A stretch of 55,721 nt of DNA, from positions 1-55,721 of IMG/VR virus record IMGVR_UViG_3300017730_000010; one strand, 5' to 3'. The notes beneath the pieces were generated by a model that was not told where the DNA came from, made no database searches, and worked only from the letters and a program-made list of their open reading frames with translations. Positions within the stretch are counted from its first letter, which is position 1. Each line of letters opens with the position of its first letter. Below are positions 30,101 through 39,100 of the stretch, piece after piece. The position numbers and the translations under genes were made by a program. The DNA is from a virus.

Positions 30101-33100
30101 AGGTTTAACTCAAAATAGAAGTTTTAAAGAAAATTCTAAATCTAACTTTGAGGATTTAATGTACGCTTTCCCTCAGTTGCAATATAGATTAAAAAAAGGA
30201 TTACAGACCACAGGAAGATATGTTGGGGCAGATGGAGACACTTTTAGATTTCAATCTCTCATAGGTTTAAAAGAGCAAATTAATAAAAAATATCGAAGAG
30301 GAGAATTCAGAGATATGTTAGGGAATAAAAGCGGCCCTCCAGGAATGGGTTCGATGGATATTCAAGATTTAGTTACATCTAGAGTTTCAGGCGCTGGAGA
30401 TAATATATATAAAAATTACGCAGAAGGTCTTGTCCCAAACTTTGCCGCAGGAGTACTGACATCAAAAGGGTTTTTTACTCCTCAAAAAATTAGAAGACTG
30501 AGAGACGGAGAGTTCTCAAAAACAGAGAGTGGTGATCGAATTTATTTAAGTCAATTTAGTAAGCAGGATCAAGATAAAATTACTGGATTTGATGCGCAAT
30601 TTTCTAATAAAAATGTAGCTAAGGCTGCAGCCGCAAGTAAAGCAAAGAAAGGGGCTATGCCTACTATAGACGCATCTAGGCAAGCTACAATGCTTGTTGC
30701 GACGAATAATTTAAGAAAAAAAGTAGACTCAACTTATAAACATAAGGGAACTGATTTTAGGTTAAAATATAGGGTGGAAGGTTTAAAGCCATCTAGGTTA
30801 AAAGGTTCAGAGGCTAAGCTTAGAGAAAGAATGCAAACTTCAATGTTGAGAGAATCAAGTTCTTTCGCAAAACAATTGTCTGGGGCGGGATCATTTGGTG
30901 CTAATACCCCAAGCGTTACACAACTTTCAAATGCTGGAGCTCCAGGGGCTGCGGCGGGAACAGTGTTTGAAAGCGCACTCAAAGCAGTAGGTAAAAATAA
31001 ATTATTTACAAAAAACAATGCTGGTTTTGATATTGGTGGTTATCCTGATGGAAGCTTGCAAAATTTATTTGGTTATTACACTCCATTTGCTGACGCAAAG
31101 ATAGGGTTAACTCCAGACACCAAAAGAGATTTTCATGGTAAGCTAATGGGACTGCCTACTAGTGGGGCAGCAATAAACGCTGCAAACAAAAAGAAACAGG
31201 GTCAGATGGCTATGACTACTAGAGCTAAATATGGAGCTCCTAGTTTTGCTAGCGGTTTCATACCTAATCTAGCTAAGTTTAAACCAAAAGACTTTGGCTT
31301 GAGTGACGACAGAGCTAATCAACTACAAAGTTATGTTGACAAAAGAAAAAGTGAGGGTCGTCCATTTAAATTTGAGAATTTGCTAGGCGGAAGTAAAATT
31401 AAAGCTCAAGGTAGAATAAACCTTGTTACAAAAGAGTTGGGCAAAGACAAAAAAATAACTGCTACTCGATTAAAGAAAGAAGAAATTCAAAAATCAAAAG
31501 ATTTTGCCACAAAGAGGGCTCAAGCTGGAATAAACACCCTTAGGTCTGTGAGTGGCGCAGGTGGCGCGTTTGCCGTAACTAAAGCAAACGCAAATTCGAC
31601 GGCAATCACTGGTTTAGAAGCGCGCGTTTCAAGACTAGAATCCTTACAAGCAAGAAGCAATGTTAATAATTTTGCTGGAGGTTTCGTGCCTAACTTTGCT
31701 GCTCCCGAACTCCCCTTTAACTCAGACACAATAATTAGAAAAGCTGTAACTCAAAATGTAGGAGGGATAAATAGCGACGGATTCACGATGGCTAAAGATG
31801 GAACTTTAATGTTTAATGATAGAGATTTTAATCCTGGTAATAAAAAACATCTTAATTCATTGATGAATAATAAAAAATTTAAATCTCATATTCATGATCA
31901 AATAAATAATGAATTAAGATCTATTCAAAAATACAATACTGGATTAGCTGGCATGGGTAGATCTTTTGCAGAAAAAACTGGGCTCGCTATAATTAATCCT
32001 AATTTAGCTGTTGATCAAAGTAAAATAGTACAAAGAGATTACTTGAGAGATATGGCTAATAATGTAGAGGGAGCTTCCGTTCAAACAACTAGATTTAAAA
32101 CTGGAGCAGGAGACGCTATAAAGAAAGACATTCATTATGGTGGAATGTATAAGCATGATCCGAGAGACAGGTCAAGGGTAATTTTTAACCCATCGGCTTT
32201 AGATCAATTATTTACCAAGAAAAATTATGGACAATCAAATATAGATGTGCCAACATTTATAGAAGTTGAAAGAAGAAGGAGGCAAGCTGCATCTCAGGGT
32301 GGCAAAAACAAAAGAATGAGTTTATCGCCAAAAAGAACTATGCAAACAGCTACCGACCTTATAACAGGAGGATTTAATTTCGGAGGCAGACTTATAACGG
32401 GAGGAATAAATGCGTTGGGGAATATAAAAAAAGCGGGTCGTGATAGAATAGGCAAAAGAGTTCAGTATGTAAGAGATTTGAAACAACGATTTAATCTTTC
32501 TGAAATGACCGAGGGTGGAAGAAAAAGATTTTCAGCAATTAAAGAATCTGCTAGGAGTAAAGCAAGAAATTTAGGTGGCACTTTAAAAGGTGGGCTTGAG
32601 AAATTAAAACCATCATTGGGTGGCGTTACGTCTAATCCATATGAAACAGCTTACGAAAATGAAGAAAGATTAGCTCGAGAAAACCCAGTAGCGCAAGCTG
32701 AAGAAGCTTTTCTTGAAAAAGAAAACGAAAGGTTTAATAAAAGAAATAATTTTGCAAGAAGATTTAAGATTGGAAAATATAAATTTAAGAAACGCTTAAG
32801 GGGAAGAATGACCAAGGTTTCTGATAGGTTGAATAGTTTCGGCACTGGAGCTTCTGATTTTATAGACAGAAAAAAAACTAAAGTTAGTGGCATGCTTAAA
32901 GGTTTTGGCCCTGGAGTAACTGGGCTTATAGACAAAGGGGGAACTCTATTTAGTAATATGCTAAAGGGTTTGGGGTCTGGAACTTCTGGACTAGTAAACA
33001 AAGGTAAAGATAAAATTTCGTCAATAATAGATGCTGCTGGATCCCAGGTAAACGAAAAAAGATTCAACCCTTCAGATTTAACTAAAAAAAGCGTAAGTGC

Positions 33101-36100
33101 TTTATGGAAAAGAATTACAGGTGGAATAAAACTAGGTTTTATAAATCCAGACACCTTAAAAATACTTAGTGCATTTAGAGGTTTAGGTTCACCTGAAATT
33201 TCTGCACTTAAGATTAAAGAGGGTATAACAAAAAAAGGTCAGATAATTAGAAGAAACGCTTCTGAAAAATGGAAATTTCTACAAGAAAATATAGGTAAAG
33301 CTTTGGGCGTTGGTGGAGAAAAACTAAATCAAGCTCTTAAGGCTGGAAAATTAAGAACCCAAAACTTTTTTACCGCAGCTGGTGAATTTAAACCTAATTT
33401 GGGCGGAGAAAAAATTAAAGAACTAGCTAAAGCTTTAGGCGTCAGAGTTCAGGATTTAAGAAAAAAAATAAAAGACGCCAGAGATTCAAGAAGGCAGTCT
33501 GCACAGAAAAAAGATCCATTCTTAAAACCAGGAGCGATAACAGAAAGATATAATAAAACAAGAACCGCGATAGGAGATTTATTTAATAGAGGGGTAGCCT
33601 TGAAAAATAGAGCTGTTGAAGGAGGAATTAATTTAGGAAAGAGGGGGTTAGAAAAAGCAAGCAATTTAAGTAAGATGGGGTTAGCGGGGGTACAGAGCGG
33701 CGGAAGAGCTGGAGTGAAATTTGCCAAAGGTAGAGGTGGAATTGCTGTGGGTGGGGCTACAGCCATTGCTGGATTAGGTTACGCACTGTCTGGGATGTTT
33801 GAGTCGGACGGAAGCTCTTCTCAAAAAAGAAGCAATGCTGAGTTAAAACAATTAACTAAATACGATTTTCAAAACGCAAAACAAAAATCATTAACAAAAA
33901 ATGGCTCCGTTGTCACTTATAGTGTTGGACCTAATGGAACAATATTAAAAGTCTCTACCGATAAAAGTGGTAAGGTTAAAACTGAGAAATTAACACAAAA
34001 AAACCCTGAGTTCCATACTGCTGCAAAATCAATGGGAGTCACAACCGATAAAGGGGGCTTGCTTGACAACACTGAAAGAAGAAATGGTAGAATTTTTGTT
34101 AATGGCTCAGAGATGAGTAATGCTGAATTTAATCAATTAAGAAAAGAAGAGCTTTATGGCCCAGATTTTGAAGTTATGGGTATAGGAGCTGGAGGTTTAG
34201 GGATTGGAGCTGGATTAGGATTGGTTGGAGCTTTAGCTCTAGTGGCTAATAAACAGCATAAAGAAAGAGTTTCTAAAGAAATTGATGCAATAGAAAAATC
34301 TACCATGACTGATGAGCAAAAAAGCTTAAAGAAAAGAATTGCTTTGTTAGATCCAGTTGATAGAAATTCTTTTGAAAAATATAAAAATAATTTAAAATTA
34401 GAATTAACAGAAAAAAGAAAACAACTGAACGTGGCTAAGTCAGACCCAAATGTTAAAAATGCTCTAAACTTTCAAAAATCTGGGGCAGCTGGGCCAAGCT
34501 TACCTATTCCAGATGACGTTAAAAATTTAATAGATGATATAGCTCTTTTAGATGATAGTTCTAAAAATCCTGAAAAGAGTTTTCTTGCAGATGATGGCGG
34601 CGCTAAAATAGAGCGAAGGTCTAGGGCAGAAGCAGTATTAAAAAAGAGAAAAGAAAAAAGAATTAATAGAGGTAATCCTTCTGCGCTAAGACGTTTTGGA
34701 AGAAGAATGCCGCTTATAGGATCTAGGTTTTCTGACGGTTTCATTCCCAACTTTAATAGATTAGCTGTTGCAGCTCAACAAAGAAGAACTCAACAATCAT
34801 ATTTAAGTAAAAAAGACATTAAAATTCTTGAAAGTAAAAGAGATGATATTCTTTCGATGGGTGTTAATATAGGAACTAGGCCAATAACTTCAACAAACAT
34901 GCCCTTTGGTAAAAGACTCAGCGGCGCAGAACTTGATCAGTTATCTGCAAATTTGAGATCAATGAATATAGATAAAGGTTTAATTGGTAGAGTTATTAAT
35001 AGCCATAAGATGACACCATCTGAAATTAATCGCGCAAAGTTACAAGACTTTATATATAAAAATAAACAAGCTAGAGATGTAGGGGGGAAGCTAGCTAATG
35101 TTAAAGCCTACAAACCAATGAATGAAGAAAGGTATGATCCATTTAGAACTTCTAGGCAAAATAAAACTGCTTCTGGTGGACTTATTCCTAATTTTGCTCC
35201 AAGATGGAGGCGTCAGAAAAAATTAAATAAACCGAGAAAACCAGGAGAAGGAAAAATTTTAAAAGATAAAGAGAAAGAAATGCAACTTCTTGCAGACAGT
35301 TATGCGAGGGGTGAAATAAGCACTCGAAAAATGAGAGAGCTTAAAGAGAAAATTGATCCTTTTGGAGTATTAGACGATGTAATACAAGGGCTTTTCTCTG
35401 ACGGATATATTCCAAATTTTTCAAACCCATTAACTGACGCTATAGCTAGAGAATCGTCTGCATTAAGTGATAGGGGGGTTTCCCTAGGTGCAATAAGGGT
35501 TGAACAGTCAAACTCTCTTAAGAACTCAAGGAACCCATCTGGGCTTGCTGTAACAAATACCTTTGATGAACCAGCTGGAGTTCAACAAGGAATAAATCGA
35601 TCTAGATCTATGGGTATAAACCCAAAGTCTCACGGGGCGGCAACAGGCTTTGTTCCTAGTTTTGCTGCAGGTATAGGTGCCAACTTGTTAAAGACTTTGA
35701 TGAACGTAAGAAACATGAAAGGGATTAAACAAACACTTGATGTTCTGGGAAAACCAGTCAAGGGGGTTAGAGATCTTGAAATGGGTCCATTGAAAAAAGG
35801 CTTTTTTAACTCAGAACAAATGAACGCGGGTATGATGGCAAGTTTTCCATTAATGATGTTAACGGAACAAATGAGAGCTTCTCAGGCCGAAGGCGGTGGA
35901 AATGTGTATACGGACATTGGGACAGAGGCTATGATGGGAGCTTCTTTTGGAGCTATGGGTGGAGTTAAGGGTGCTGCAATTGGAGCTATTGGTGGGGGCA
36001 TATATGGAGCTACAAAAGGGTTTTCTGGGGAAAGAGAGACTGCAAAAGCTTTTGCGGACGCCTTAAAAAGACAACTTGACGTAGTTGGAAAAGCTGCTGG

Positions 36101-39100
36101 AAATATTACGGGTTTACAAAAATATGCAGAAGCCTTGAGCGAATTAAATCAAGCTACAGAAGAGCAGGATATAGGAGCAATGGTAGAAGCTCAAGAAGAT
36201 TTGAGCAATGCTATGATTTCTGTTAAAGATGTTCATTTGCATAGCACAATGATGGATATAACTAATTCAACAGCTTCTTTCACAGAAAAAATAAGACTTT
36301 TAAAGAGAGAAATGGAAGATCAAATAAAAGTTAAAGACGTAGGCGAAGCAGCTGCTGAAATGACTGGTGATGCACAAACACAACTAAAAAAAGATGAAGA
36401 CTATATAAATACGGTAGAAGGAATTAGTGGTGCGGACCAAGATAAAATGCAGGCTCAAATGGCGAAAATGCTTAATTTTACGATTCCAAAATTTGATCGA
36501 GAAGGCGAAATATCAAAAGTGGCTAAAGAAAAAAACGTGTCAGAAAAAGAAGTTAGAGAAGATTTTGATTTAATGTCTGGAATAACTAAGAAAGAAATGA
36601 CTGAAAGAAGAGATTTTCTAGTTGGATTCAGCGATGTTCTTACACAAGCAATGCAAAAGGAACTGCCATCAATTATGAATTCTACAGATTATGACACAAT
36701 AACTGTAGAAAAATTTGCAAAAGAAAACCTTGGCGGCGAAGATAATATAGGAAATCTGGCTGACCAAAGAATGCTTAATGTTTTTTCCTCGATGTTTAAT
36801 GCGACTGGGGATTCCAACCTGGAAGCAAAAGGAATTCAAGAAGCTATGGAGAATTACCTTGAAAAAGAAGGTGTGCTTACAAGGAATAGTAATGGAGAAA
36901 TTGACCGATCTAGAGCAGGAGTTGGATCTTTAATGGACGGGCTAGCTGCATTCAACTTGGATTCAAGTGATGGGCCAGTAACAGGCGAAAACGCTGAGGA
37001 TGGGATTGTACAAGGAAAAGAAGTGCAAAGATTAGTAGCGGTCTCAAGGGCACTTACCTCTGAAGTTGATTCTATTAATAGTTCATTGAAGAGTTTTGAT
37101 GGTTTAACTGAATCAGGCAATAAATTAATTGAAGCTAATAAAAGCGCAGAACAACAAGTGGTAGATCTTTTAAAATCTACGAGAAATTTAGAACTAAAAT
37201 TCAAAACGTTTGCGGAAGATGTAAAATTTCAATTTGATATGGCGTCAACTGAATTAAAAAGTCAACAACAAAACCTTCTTCAGTCAAATTCTTTATTACA
37301 GCAAATAGGTGGAATATCAGTTCCAGAATCGCAAAGAAGAGATTCGCTTATAAATCAGCAAGCAATTAAGACGCAGTCAAGATTAACTGGAGCAAGTCAA
37401 ATATTTGACCTTATAGAGGGAATGTTTGATGCTGGTTCCATAAATAGACTTGGCATAGAGGATATTGAAAAATCAAATGATACTGGAGATAAAAAAGATA
37501 ACTCTGGATTTAAAAAGAGGGCTGCTGACAAGCTTCAAAGAGAAGATGATATGGTTGCAGCTCATATAACAAGAGGGCTAGCAGGTATGGCGGGGTCAAT
37601 GGTTAAGGGTGACACAACTTTAAACCAAGGTATGAAGCAACTGGAAGCCGCAATGAAAGGTACTATGGCGGAAACCTATCAGTCTAAACAATTTTTATCT
37701 AGATCTCAATCTATATTAAAAAGAAATCAAAGTCTTCAAGAACAACAATTAAAAGAATTAAGGAGGCAAACTGACCTTGCAAAAGTTCAAACCGCAGCTG
37801 CAAAGGTTGAGGCTATTGGGGGAAGAATAATTAGCCCACAAGAAGTTGCGCAGTTTGGGGATGGAGTTACTAAGGGAGCTGGCAAAAAAATTGAATTAGG
37901 GCTTAGTGATCCTAATTCCACACCTCTTGATGCGCAAAGGTTAAGCAGCTCAAGAGCGCAACAACTAGGCGCTCAAATACAGGCTGAAGATTTTATATCT
38001 AATCTTACAGGGGTAGACTTATCAACATTAACTGGAAGAAGCGAGTTAGATAATAAAGAATTAAGAACGCTAATTAATTTAAGTAATTTAGACGACCCAA
38101 TGCCTGGCGTAAACCGAGAGGATCAACAAAAATTAGTAGATGAAATAGCTAAACAAGCAAAAGCGAATTTTGATATATTAAGAAAATTTGAGGCAGAACA
38201 AAAAGAAAAATTTGAAGGTGGCAATGAAGACGCTTTATATGATTTATTAAGTGAAGAGCAAAGAATATCTGCAAATACTTTACGCATGGCTGAAACCCTA
38301 GACGAAATAATTAAAAATGGAATTGCTGTACAATTCGACCCCGAAGCTTTAAAGTCATTAATGGACCCCTCTGATAATGAAAATGATGTTTTAAATAGCG
38401 AAGATAACAAAAAAATACAAAAACTTCAAAAGAAAAAACAAAAGCTCGAAGAACAAAAAGCTACTGAACAGAGTAACTTGGAAGAAAATCAATCCGAGGC
38501 AGAAAAATATCAGAAAAAAGGGAAAGCCATGTATGATCAAGTCGCCTCTGGCGGTATGGATCAACCAACAACAGTCCAAAATAAGGCTGTTATGTTGGGA
38601 GCTGAAAGATATAAAGATAAGCAGGAGAAGGGGGAATTAGGTAAAGATTTTAATATGGGAGATTTTAAACGTGTGGTATTAGGCGCCTTAAATGATCTTA
38701 GTCCATCAACTCCAAAAGCAAATGATCAATTTGTAAACGCTAACTTAGGTTCTGCAGACAGTGCAATGGGGAGCTTGGGCTTGTTTGGTCAGGGTAATAT
38801 TTACACACAAAGGCAGAGAGCTCAGGACGAACCTGGTGAAGGTGAATCCATCCAACTGGATGATGAAATGTTAAAAGAATTCGCTAAACAAAGTAAGGGT
38901 ATGCAACTTGAGGCAACTGCCACAGGAATAAATACTGCTGATAGAACGACAAAAAGTTCGTTAGAACAGGTTGAAAAAGCTGAAGGTAAATTAAAAACAA
39001 TTCAAGAAAATTTAAATGCTATAGACAAAAAATTAAAAGAGCTTGGTGTCGGTACATCTGACGCATCAAGCGCAAGTGAAACAACTCAACAAGATTTTGA

